A DNA stretch of 9,301 nucleotides from Nitrospirota bacterium (GTDB taxonomy: Bacteria > Nitrospirota > Thermodesulfovibrionia > Thermodesulfovibrionales > Magnetobacteriaceae): assembly GCA_015233485.1 (NCBI GenBank), contig JADFXO010000144.1, positions 1 to 9,301 of the forward strand. The letters are read 5' to 3'. Of the stretch, positions 1 to 5,472 are shown in pieces. How positions within the stretch are numbered: position 1 is the first letter of the stretch; every line of letters begins with the position of its first letter. The position numbers and the translations under genes were made by a program. The notes under the pieces were generated by a model, which saw only the letters and a list, made by a program, of their open reading frames with translations, did no database searches and was not told the DNA's origin.

Positions 1-90
1 GTCATAATTACGTGGAATAATTCGTATTGCATTATCGATAATTATTGCCGAAAAGTTATCCCAAGTTGTGGACAATGAGTAATATTAGTA
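1..90. other. AT-rich gene-free left edge
   Basis: No credible coding frame is present. The only structure I see is a short perfect palindrome, ATTATCGATAAT, near positions 33-44. The first bases (GTCATAATTACGTGG) look like the kind of sequence found at insertion-sequence ends, but no partner end can be shown inside the window, so no mobile element is called here. Confidence 0.3.
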
Positions 91-248
91 AGTCTGTCAT
101 TCCTGCGAAAGCAGGAATCCAGGAACACCGTTCCACTGTGTGATGATATTCTTCAATAAGTTGCATTATTCATCGGCGCTTCCATTTATTATTATGTTGT
201 TCCATGCTCAAAACAACTGGATTCCTGCTTTCGCAGGAATGACAGACT
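91..248. repeat. Inverted pair of REP-like hairpin repeats
   Basis: Two 32-bp arms, 91-122 and 217-248, are perfect reverse complements separated by 94 bp. Each arm also folds on itself around the core ATTCCTGCGAAAGCAGGAAT, an 8-bp stem closed by a GAAA tetraloop. The flanks GTCTGTC and CCAG make the arms directional. This matches the familiar GTCATTCC..GGAATCCAG class of repetitive extragenic palindromes, which occur in many copies in some bacterial genomes and are thought to be moved by REP-associated tyrosine transposases; no such transposase is present here. The two arms facing each other are the typical REP doublet (BIME-like) arrangement. The element could also act as a bidirectional RNA hairpin. 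The inverted structure is seen directly; the family assignment is from recall. Confidence 0.85.
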
Positions 249-507
249 AAAGAATCCGCAATTTTTGACCTTATTTCGGTATTAGAAAAAAGTCATAGGT
301 CGAAACGTCAATACGGTGATAGACATATAACTATGTGTTTTACATATTTTGACTTTTTTTGTAAAAAGTAATTGTGACACAGTCTGCAAGCCGGAATGAC
401 GGAAAGGGACAATGATGACAACAAGCTAAGCAGCTACCGCTTACTTATGATGGAGAACAAATTTACCGTGCCGACTTTATGACACAGTTTTGGGTAAAAC
501 TACATAT
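249..507. other. Gene-free accessory DNA with possible repeat and IS debris
   Basis: No complete gene is visible. GGAATGACGG at about 393-402 resembles one end of the upstream REP arm and may be a decayed third copy. TGACACAGT occurs twice, at 375-383 and 480-488. A plus-strand frame is open from 419 to its stop at 509-511 and reads like the tail of a longer protein, possibly a transposase, but it has no start and I cannot assign it. An AT-rich stretch at about 340-372 contains T- and A-runs with no convincing promoter pair. Confidence 0.35.
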
Positions 508-1125
508 TTAACCGTTCACCCGAATATCATTTATTTTTAGTGAATAATGTTTCCCAAGATTATTGGTGTATTTGATGCAATATTCAAATGAAGGTGAATC
601 TTCTCTAAGAAGTTTATATAAAACAGAATCATTATCCTTCAAATCGCGTTCAACATTGCTACTAAGCTTGTATTCCTGTATAATTTCTTGTAACTCTCCA
701 CCGCGTAGAAATATCGTTCCTTCAGTATTTGGCGGTATCTCATACTTGGAACCATCATTAATATACTTTAACTCTAACCGTGGATTAGAGATACTTCCAC
801 TCCCAGAGTTTCTATTCGTAACATCAAACGATAGTCTGAAATCAAAGTACCTATTTTTTTCGTAGAGATCAGGACTCTTTTTTCTTTGTTCAAGCGCATC
901 ACTCACTATTCGCGTACCTAAATCACTTATTGAGAGAACACTACTAAGAACCACATTAGAAACTTGAATATCGGCTATGACTTGATTAGCCATTATTTTT
1001 GCCATTTTCCTAGTGAAATAAGCGTATATACCAGTAATAATCACCAAAACCACTGTGGCTACAGCAACTATAGCTGCGGAATAAGTATTTGTAAGTTTTA
1101 TAATCGTGCTTATTTCCTCTTTCAC
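508..1125 (-). CDS. Single-pass membrane protein of unknown function
   Basis: The 205-residue protein is not recognised as a named family. Residues about 16-36 form one uninterrupted hydrophobic segment (AAIVAVATVVLVIITGIYAY), followed by basic TRKMAK, so it is probably anchored with the short N-terminus outside and the bulk in the cytoplasm. Residues about 37-80 look helical. From about 93 the chain is polar and strand-rich (FDFRLSFDVTNRNSGSGS..NPRLELKY), resembling the beta domains common in small single-span bacterial proteins. The start is GTG at 1125, with AGGAAACAGG about 9 bases upstream. A four-codon ATG ATG CCA GAG frame ends in a TGA that overlaps the GTG. A weak promoter-like pair, TAGACA and TATTCT with an 18-base spacer, lies at 1182-1153. 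The stop at 508-510 meets the end of a plus-strand open frame. AT-rich composition and weak coding signature suggest accessory DNA. Confidence 0.6.
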   Translation of the reverse strand: MKEEISTIIKLTNTYSAAIVAVATVVLVIITGIYAYFTRKMAKIMANQVIADIQVSNVVLSSVLSISDLGTRIVSDALEQRKKSPDLYEKNRYFDFRLSFDVTNRNSGSGSISNPRLELKYINDGSKYEIPPNTEGTIFLRGGELQEIIQEYKLSSNVERDLKDNDSVLYKLLREDSPSFEYCIKYTNNLGKHYSLKINDIRVNG

Positions 1126-1192
1126 TCTGGCATCATCCTGTTTCCTTTTTTAAGAATACCACTGCGTATTATCTTTTGTCTATATGTTCATT

Positions 1193-1336
1193 TTAATCTA
1201 TGACTAAACACAATGCAGAGTTATCTTTAAAAACAATACTTAGTTTATAGTAAAAACCCCCGTTCCACTGCTTGTAATCAAGAACTTCATAGGATGCAAT
1301 GAAGTCAGAATCGTTAATTAACTTCGAAATCAGCAT
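1193..1336 (-). pseudogene. Short or truncated DUF6516/TumE-like toxin reading frame
   Basis: A 47-codon frame starts at ATG 1336-1334 inside the end of the antitoxin-like gene, overlapping it by 23 bases, and stops at TAA 1195-1193. The product begins MLISKLINDSDF and continues IASYEVLDYKQWNGGFYYKL, then SIVFKDNSALCLVID. This pattern (YEVLDYK, then a strand ending FKDNS) resembles the N-terminal part of DUF6516, the TumE toxin family. Family members are usually above 100 residues and carry a C-terminal YSYHWQ..RWDNAPHH region, which is absent. In the same frame after the stop one can read NEHIDKR, a second stop (1171-1169), then YAVVFLKKETG and a third stop, as if a longer gene had decayed. 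The antitoxin-then-toxin order with overlapping ends is typical of such pairs. The frame is certain; the family assignment is from pattern memory, and the product is probably non-functional. Confidence 0.5.
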
Positions 1337-1577
1337 TTTTTATATCACGTATTTTCCGTGTGTTATCTTCAAACAAGTGCCTGTATGCCTTCCATTCCAT
1401 ATAATCATCCCAGTGATGATAATTCTCTTCCTGATTTTTCACTGACTGTTCGAAAACTTCAAACGATACATGGTATTTTTTCTCAAAAAAACTCAGCTTA
1501 TCTTTAACAATGTGCATGTCCGCCATCACTTCCAGAAGCAGACTATCCGCAATATCGCCCTTTTTTATTGTTAGCAT
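1314..1577 (-). CDS. Small acidic antitoxin-like protein (TumA-type partner)
   Basis: This is an 87-residue hypothetical protein. I chose the ATG at 1577 because GAGGG lies 5 bases upstream; a GTG at 1595 in the same frame would add six residues but has a poor binding site. The N-terminus (MLTIKKGDIADSLLLEVMAD) is followed by a long helical stretch and the segment FFEKKYHVSFEVFEQSV, then a tail with HHWDDYMEWKAYRHLFEDNT and IKNADFEVN. The KKY-x-SFE-x-F and DDYMEW-x-AY patterns resemble the small proteins encoded directly upstream of DUF6516/TumE toxins. The overlapping downstream frame at 1193-1336 fits that pairing. No DNA-binding motif is obvious. It lies 79 bases downstream of the DUF116 gene on the same strand, with no clear terminator between, and is AT-richer than that gene. 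Family assignment is moderate to low. Confidence 0.6.
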   Translation of the reverse strand: MLTIKKGDIADSLLLEVMADMHIVKDKLSFFEKKYHVSFEVFEQSVKNQEENYHHWDDYMEWKAYRHLFEDNTRKIRDIKNADFEVN

Positions 1578-1656
1578 GTCAACCCTCATCTTCACTGATA
1601 GCCCGGTCTAATAATATTGCTTCGTCTCCTGACGCATTTCCGCCCATCAGGACGCC

Positions 1657-2178
1657 TTACGGGCAGAGGGCATTTATGGCTTCGACTACCTTTTCTATAC
1701 TTACGTTGGTGTTGAAGCACGGGCCGAATGGGCGCTCGTTGTGAATCCCTATAACCGGCAGAGGATAGGAATCGACTATCCCGCTGCTTAGGTCGCGCTC
1801 ACATGCCACGGCCACTATGGCCTGCGGCCGGACATCGGTGACTATTTTCCTTGCTACTGAGCCGCCGGTGGCCATGTATAGCTCCACCTTCTTCTCTTCC
1901 GAAACGGCAATCAAGTCCTTTACGCCGCACCTGCCGCATCGCTTACAGTTATATATGTTGTTCGTTATCCTTATATCGCATTTGTCTATCTGAAGGCAGT
2001 GCGGGAGCATAAGAAGAATTTTCCGCGTTTTTATGCCCTGTTTTAGAACCAGCCTGTTGTTTAAATTGATGATGTGCCGCTGAAACCCTTCCTTCTTATC
2101 TTTAAAAAATGCACCAAGCAGCATCAGAAAAGGATAATATATTTTTAGCACAATCCCCCTTAATAATTTAACCCACAT
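1657..2178 (-). CDS. DUF116 domain protein, cysteine-rich and membrane-associated
   Basis: The 173-residue protein matches the DUF116 family in pattern and length. Residues 1-25 are hydrophobic with basic ends, suggesting membrane association. The conserved part has LPHCLQ (58-63), CDIRIT (67-72), the cluster CKRCGRC (78-84), ATGGSVARKI (103-112), AVACERDL (123-130) and NERPFGPCFNT (147-157). Cysteines 61, 67, 78, 81, 84, 126 and 154 are candidate metal or iron-sulfur ligands. The function of the family is not established, although it often sits beside fmt and def. The ATG at 2178 lies inside the end of fmt (11-base overlap), with AAGGAGG nine bases upstream, so translation is probably coupled to fmt. 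The ribosome binding site lies in a small hairpin (separate entry). It is the last conserved gene of the def-fmt run. Confidence 0.85.
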   Translation of the reverse strand: MWVKLLRGIVLKIYYPFLMLLGAFFKDKKEGFQRHIINLNNRLVLKQGIKTRKILLMLPHCLQIDKCDIRITNNIYNCKRCGRCGVKDLIAVSEEKKVELYMATGGSVARKIVTDVRPQAIVAVACERDLSSGIVDSYPLPVIGIHNERPFGPCFNTNVSIEKVVEAINALCP

Positions 2179-3091
2179 GGAGGATTTCCTCCTTCGAGTT
2201 GACCCTGCCTCTTAGGTATTCCCTGTACGACATCGGCCTTTTCCCCTCCGGCTGGAGTTCCTCTATCGAGACGATACCGCCCGCGGCGGCTATTAATAAA
2301 CCCTCGCGGTCTTTTCTTACGACATCGCCGGGCCTATGGTCTTCATTCGGCAGATTGCTGACAGCGCCCCTGAGTATCTTTACGCGCTGTCCATTAATAA
2401 ACGTAAACGCACCGGGAACAGGACAAAGCCCCCGGATAAGATTAACTATATCACGGGCAGGACGCAACCAGAGGATTCGGCAGTCCTCCTTGCCAATGGG
2501 GGGGGCATATGAGGGGACGCCCTCTTGTGCCACGGCCTTAAGCGTACCCCGCTCTATCCCTGTAAGTGTCTCAATAAGGAGGTCAGCGCCCAACGCGGCA
2601 AGCCTCCCGGTTAATGTATTAGCCGTGTCGCTTTCGTCTATGGCGGTCTTTCTGATTAAAAACACCGCCCCAGTGTCAACGCCCTCGTCCATCAGCATCG
2701 TGGTGACGCCGGTTTCCCTTTCACCGGCGATAATAGCGCGCTGAATCGGGGCTGCCCCTCTGTAGTTCGGCAGCACAGAGGCATGTACATTGATACACCC
2801 AAGCGGTGGAAGTTTTAGCAGCCCTGACGGAAGTATCTTTCCATAGGCCGTAACGACAATCACATCAGGGGCGCAGTCACGCATTTCAAGGATAAACTCC
2901 GGCGTTCGTATTGAGTGAGGCTGAATGACCCTCAGAGACAACGCCTCTGCAAGCGTCTTTATGGGAGATGCCACCGCGCGTCTGTCCGCCTCAGGCTTCG
3001 TGACAACGGCCTTGATATTATGTCCGGCCTCCAATAACGCCTTAAGCGAAGGGACAGAGAAGGCCGGAGTCCCAAAGTAAACTATGTTCAA
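2168..3091 (-). CDS. fmt: Methionyl-tRNA formyltransferase
   Basis: Fmt formylates the amino group of methionyl-initiator tRNA using 10-formyltetrahydrofolate, in the cytoplasm. The 307-residue product has family length. The N-terminal Rossmann-like domain opens NIVYFGTPAFSVPSLKALL. The signature NVHASVLPNYRGAAPIQRAI supplies the catalytic Asn and His (residues 101 and 103 with this start), and the catalytic Asp is D139 in MDEGVDTG. The C-terminal tRNA-binding domain runs from about residue 200 (ILWLRPARDIVNLIRGL). I chose TTG at 3091 because AAAAGGG lies 7 bases upstream and it gives the family-like MNIVYFGTP start; a TTG at 3097 is only 1 base from that site. No ATG is available. It follows def by about 55 bases; the PDF-Fmt pair adds and removes the N-formyl group, and such co-transcription is common. 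The end overlaps the DUF116 gene. Confidence 0.97.
   Translation of the reverse strand: MNIVYFGTPAFSVPSLKALLEAGHNIKAVVTKPEADRRAVASPIKTLAEALSLRVIQPHSIRTPEFILEMRDCAPDVIVVTAYGKILPSGLLKLPPLGCINVHASVLPNYRGAAPIQRAIIAGERETGVTTMLMDEGVDTGAVFLIRKTAIDESDTANTLTGRLAALGADLLIETLTGIERGTLKAVAQEGVPSYAPPIGKEDCRILWLRPARDIVNLIRGLCPVPGAFTFINGQRVKILRGAVSNLPNEDHRPGDVVRKDREGLLIAAAGGIVSIEELQPEGKRPMSYREYLRGRVNSKEEILHVG
2179..2194 (-). promoter_or_regulatory. Ribosome binding site of the DUF116 gene inside a hairpin
   Basis: On the minus strand the sequence AAGGAGGAAATCCTCC directly precedes the ATG at 2178. GGAGG and CCTCC pair perfectly around an AAAT loop, so the Shine-Dalgarno bases are buried when the RNA is free. 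The site lies within the fmt coding region, whose stop is downstream of the DUF116 start. Ribosomes finishing fmt would open the hairpin, which would make DUF116 translation depend on fmt translation. The pairing is seen; the coupling is inferred. Confidence 0.55.
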
Positions 3092-3146
3092 ATCCAATCC
3101 CTTTTATCGTTATGATAATACACAGAATCGCCGTGTTATGAAGCAA

Positions 3147-3647
3147 TCACGTTTGGTTTTTTTTCTCAATAATACGGGGTAGTCCGTCATCTATGTTGAC
3201 TTTATCCAGCAGCAGGATACCGTTTAAATGGTCTATCTCGTGCTGCAGCGCCCTGCACAGGAGCCTTGAGGCTTCAACCTCAACGGGATTGCCCTCCCTG
3301 TCGATGCCCTTGACGAAGACCAGCGCCCGGCGCTCTACGGTTGTGGTGAATTCCGGTAGGCTCAGACAGCCCTCGGTGGACAGCACATCCCCCTCGGAAT
3401 AGACAATCTCCGGATTAATGACTATAAGGGGGTCGCGCTCAGTGGCGTCCTTAGCAGATGTATCCACTATGATGATCCTTTTTGATACCCCGACCTGAGG
3501 CGCGGCAAGCCCTATTCCGGCGGCGTCGTACATGGTTTCTATCATATCATCAAGGAGCTTTTGTGTGTTGCCGCCAATATCCTTAACCGGCGTGGCAACC
3601 TGCTTTAGTACCTTTGCGGGATATGTTTTTATTTTCAGCACTGCCAT
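3147..3647 (-). CDS. def: Peptide deformylase
   Basis: Def removes the formyl group from the N-terminal methionine of new proteins in the cytoplasm, using a bound metal ion (usually Fe2+). All three family motifs are intact in the 166-residue product: motif I GIGLAAPQ (44-51), motif II EGCLS (92-96) and motif III QHEIDH (135-140). The expected metal ligands are C94, H136 and H140, with E137 as catalytic acid/base and Q51 near the active site. Length is normal. The start is ATG at 3647; only a weak AGG lies a few bases upstream, while a TATAAT box (3660-3655) ends just 7 bases before the ATG, so the transcript could be almost leaderless. It is the first gene of the leftward def-fmt-DUF116 run and is divergent from ribF. 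Confidence 0.98.
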   Translation of the reverse strand: MAVLKIKTYPAKVLKQVATPVKDIGGNTQKLLDDMIETMYDAAGIGLAAPQVGVSKRIIIVDTSAKDATERDPLIVINPEIVYSEGDVLSTEGCLSLPEFTTTVERRALVFVKGIDREGNPVEVEASRLLCRALQHEIDHLNGILLLDKVNIDDGLPRIIEKKNQT

Positions 3648-3654
3648 ACCTAAT

Positions 3655-3660
3655 ATTATA
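3655..3660 (-). promoter_or_regulatory. Candidate -10 box for def
   Basis: The minus strand reads TATAAT, a perfect sigma70 -10 consensus, ending 7 bases before the def ATG. No good -35 hexamer is found 16-18 bases upstream, where the sequence is A/T-run DNA. If used, transcription would start at or next to the start codon. Confidence 0.35.
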
Positions 3661-3682
3661 ACACTATTTTTTTTGAAAATTG

Positions 3683-3688
3683 TATAAT
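3683..3688 (+). promoter_or_regulatory. Candidate -10 box for ribF
   Basis: TATAAT lies in the 79-base def-ribF gap, about 38 bases before the ribF start, which allows a normal short leader containing the GGGAG binding site at 3716-3720. No clear -35 hexamer is visible. It sits 22 bases from the opposed TATAAT of def, so the two promoters would overlap and may compete. Confidence 0.4.
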
Positions 3689-3726
3689 TGTAAGGTTGAT
3701 TTAATAAAACATACTGGGAGACGGCA

Positions 3727-4671
3727 TTGGAGATAATAAGAGGACTGGAGAATTTAACGAAGGCATATCACAATCCCATCATAACGCTGGGGAACTTCGA
3801 CGGAGTGCACGCCGGGCACAGAAGGATATTAGAACGCGTGAAGGCCGCCTCTGGCAGCGCTGTGGGCACATCGATAGTGATAACCTTCGACCCCCATCCC
3901 GTTAAGGTAGTGAATCCGCAAAAGGGGTTAAAGATATTGACGCCATTTGAGATAAAGGCCGAGCTGATAGAGAAAACCGGCATGGATGTACTGCTGTGTA
4001 TAGATTTTAACAAGGAATTTTCGTCAATAGCCCCTGATTATTTCATTGAAGAGATACTGGTCAGGCGGCTTGGGGCCGCGCACATCATCGTAGGGCACAA
4101 TTATAGATTTGGCAAGGGCAAGAAGGGTTCGACCGAAGTGCTGCGCAGGAGGGCAGTCAAATTTGGCTTCAAGTTTAACGTGGTCAGAAACGTTACGAGC
4201 TGTGGAAACGTGGTAAGCAGCAGCTCGATAAGACATCTGCTCATACGCGGGTATGTCCAGGAGGCGTGGAAACTTCTGGGAAGGCCGTATTTCATACAGT
4301 CACAGGTGATAACCGGCACAGGCAGAGGCAAGACGCTCCTTCAAACGCCCACCGCGAATCTCTCCCTGCCGGATGAACTGGTGCCAAAGCCCGGAGTCTA
4401 TGTAGTGCGGGTGGCTGTTGACGGTGATTTTTACGACGCAGTTGCAAGTATCGGCTACAACCCCACATTCGGGGGTGACCACATGGCATACGAGGTTCAT
4501 CTCTTCAACTATGATACACACCTCGTAGGCAAGACCATACGCGTGTATTTCATAAAGCGGCTTAGGGATGAGAAGACATTCCCATCCCCTGAAGATTTAA
4601 AGGTGCAAATACAAAAAGACATTGTGCGGGCGAAGGAAATCCTCGCCGAGACCCCGGAGATTTCTACTTGA
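3727..4671 (+). CDS. ribF: Bifunctional riboflavin kinase / FAD synthetase
   Basis: RibF phosphorylates riboflavin to FMN and then adenylates FMN to FAD in the cytoplasm. The 314-residue length is typical of bacterial RibF. The N-terminal FMN adenylyltransferase domain has GNFDGVHAGH (22-31, the nucleotidyl-transferase HxGH-type motif), TFDPHP (53-58), VGHNYRFGKGKKGS (122-135) and SSSIR (165-169). The C-terminal flavokinase domain has GTGRGKTLLQTPTANL (197-212), PGVY (222-225), SIGYNPTFGG (241-250) and EVHLFNYD (256-263), ending in FIKRLRDEKTF and a basic helix. The start is TTG at 3727, with GGGAG 6 bases upstream and no better ATG. It stands alone, divergent from def; the next gene has its own promoter. 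No FMN riboswitch is visible in the short upstream gap. Confidence 0.97.
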   Translation: MEIIRGLENLTKAYHNPIITLGNFDGVHAGHRRILERVKAASGSAVGTSIVITFDPHPVKVVNPQKGLKILTPFEIKAELIEKTGMDVLLCIDFNKEFSSIAPDYFIEEILVRRLGAAHIIVGHNYRFGKGKKGSTEVLRRRAVKFGFKFNVVRNVTSCGNVVSSSSIRHLLIRGYVQEAWKLLGRPYFIQSQVITGTGRGKTLLQTPTANLSLPDELVPKPGVYVVRVAVDGDFYDAVASIGYNPTFGGDHMAYEVHLFNYDTHLVGKTIRVYFIKRLRDEKTFPSPEDLKVQIQKDIVRAKEILAETPEIST

Positions 4672-4842
4672 TACTAGTTTGGCAGCGATCCTGCCCAGTA
4701 GCGTTGCGGCCCAATCCGGCTATTTTTATCCTATGTGTTCAAATGTGCCTCTATTTCCCCGCTGTATCTTTCCTGCTCATCATCCCTCGTCTCGTTCCGT
4801 CACCCGCTAACCCCTAATGCCCTACCCTTAAAATAACTTTGA
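4672..4842 (+). other. Gene-free, pyrimidine-rich spacer downstream of ribF
   Basis: I see no credible gene here. GGCAG and CTGCC (4681-4685 and 4691-4695) could form a short hairpin but no T-run follows, so a factor-independent terminator for ribF is not evident. The stretch around 4745-4830 is rich in C and T on the plus strand and almost free of structure. The only open frame reads into it from the wrong frame of ribF and has no start signal. Confidence 0.4.
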
Positions 4843-4866
4843 CGTTGCCGTGGCAGCATGGCAACG
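4843..4866. promoter_or_regulatory. Inverted repeat just upstream of the PHA operon promoter, candidate operator
   Basis: CGTTGCC (4843-4849) and GGCAACG (4860-4866) are a perfect 7-bp inverted repeat with a 10-base centre, and a second small palindrome, TGCCGTGGCA, overlaps the left half. The right edge is 4 bases from the -35 hexamer at 4871. No T-run follows, so this is not a terminator. Position and symmetry suit a dimeric regulator. PHA regulators such as PhaR/PhbF bind TGC..GCA-type sites in other bacteria, but calling this a PhaR site is inference only. Confidence 0.4.
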
Positions 4867-4870
4867 ATGC

Positions 4871-4900
4871 TTGACTTATCAAATAAAATAGTTGTATACT
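4871..4900 (+). promoter_or_regulatory. Strong sigma70-type promoter for the PHA operon
   Basis: TTGACT (4871-4876) and TATACT (4895-4900) are separated by 18 bases; each matches the consensus at five of six positions. The spacer is AT-rich. Transcription would begin near 4907 and leave a leader of about 67 bases before the first gene. It is the best promoter in the window and is correctly placed for the three-gene cluster at 4974-7655. Confidence 0.7.
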
Positions 4901-4931
4901 TCTGGAGCGGAACAGTTATGTCCCGAGCGGC

Positions 4932-4961
4932 CGGCTCAATATAAATCGGCTCAATATAAAT
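4932..4961 (+). repeat. 15-bp perfect tandem duplication in the PHA operon leader
   Basis: The unit CGGCTCAATATAAAT occurs twice back to back (4932-4946 and 4947-4961). It lies between the promoter and the AGGAGGG ribosome binding site at 4963-4969, so copy number could change leader length or structure. It may simply be a recent slippage duplication. Confidence 0.9.
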
Positions 4962-4973
4962 TAGGAGGGCGCC

Positions 4974-5405
4974 GTGAATGAAAATTTTTTAAAAGATTTG
5001 TCAGCCTTATACAGCAACCCCCTTGTTAAGGACATGTTTACGGATTATTTTACCAGGATGCAGCAGGAGGGGGCGCAGGCGGCGGCGAAGTTTTTTAACA
5101 TGGCTCCTGCAAAAAAAGATTTGTTCGGCGTTGGACCGGATGTTTTTGAAAAGATGGCCGAGTTTTACGCGGGATTTGGTTTTGTATCACAAAGGAAGCA
5201 CGAAGAAGTCCTGAAAGAAAACGAGTCTTTAAAGAAGGAAAACGCATTTTTAAAAGAGGTAGTGCAGAAGATGAATCTCAAGATGTTTGAGGAAGGCAGC
5301 AGGGGCATCCATGAGGCTTGGCAGGAGGGACTGGCAACGCAGCTTGAGATGAGCAAGGAAATGGCAAAGACTTTTTTTGAGCTTTTCAAGGACATAAAGA
5401 AATAG
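4974..5405 (+). CDS. Coiled-coil protein leading the PHA operon, phasin-like or synthase accessory
   Basis: The 143-residue protein is not recognised as a named family. It is almost wholly helical, with no signal peptide or membrane span. Residues 1-70 are amphipathic and rich in Ala, Phe and Met (MFTDYFTRMQ, AAAKFF, MAEFYAGFGF). Residues 76-103 form a clear leucine-zipper-like coiled coil with a heptad series V79, L86, L93, M100 and N83, N90, V97. The C-terminus is another amphipathic helix (MAKTFFELFKDIKK). The start is GTG at 4974, with AGGAGGG 4 bases upstream. It is first in the operon, 67 bases before phaE, under a strong promoter. Context and helical build suggest a granule-surface protein (phasin) or a partner of PhaE, whose C-terminus also has a short coiled coil. 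Role inferred; coding status is firm. Confidence 0.85.
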   Translation: MNENFLKDLSALYSNPLVKDMFTDYFTRMQQEGAQAAAKFFNMAPAKKDLFGVGPDVFEKMAEFYAGFGFVSQRKHEEVLKENESLKKENAFLKEVVQKMNLKMFEEGSRGIHEAWQEGLATQLEMSKEMAKTFFELFKDIKK

Positions 5406-5472
5406 ATGCAATAGGGCGGCTTGCGGCCTGAGGATTTACATAAAATCTAATAGATATAAGGAGGATTTACAG

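Noticed and set aside
33..80. GTTATCC and TGTGGACAA near 56-75, reminiscent of DnaA boxes or a replication origin.
   Set aside because: No full TTATCCACA-type cluster and no replication genes nearby; a single partial match is not evidence of an origin.
1..507. CRISPR-like array suggested by repeated palindromic arms.
   Set aside because: There are only two arms, inverted rather than direct, with one 94-base interior and no cas genes; REP doublet explains them.
563..865. Plus-strand 100-codon open frame opposite the membrane protein gene.
   Set aside because: It is antisense to a better-supported gene with a clear membrane span and shows no binding site or recognisable sequence.
128..1270. 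CCGTTCCACTG occurs at 128-138 and again at 1260-1270.
   Set aside because: Only 11 bases match, flanks differ, and the second copy is explained by codons of the short toxin-like frame; probably chance.
2199..2744. Plus-strand 181-codon open frame antisense to fmt.
   Set aside because: It is an antisense shadow of fmt, low-complexity Ser/Pro-rich, and fmt is certain.
3648..3726. Possible FMN riboswitch upstream of ribF.
   Set aside because: The gap is only 79 bases, AT-rich, and lacks the conserved FMN-aptamer core; there is no room for the roughly 120-base element.
4681..4695. GGCAG/CTGCC hairpin as a ribF terminator.
   Set aside because: Five base pairs with no following T-run is too weak to call a terminator.
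4622..4810. 62-codon plus-strand frame running from the end of ribF into the spacer.
   Set aside because: It starts within ribF out of frame, lacks a ribosome binding site, and reads as a Pro/Ser/Arg-rich translation of pyrimidine-rich DNA.
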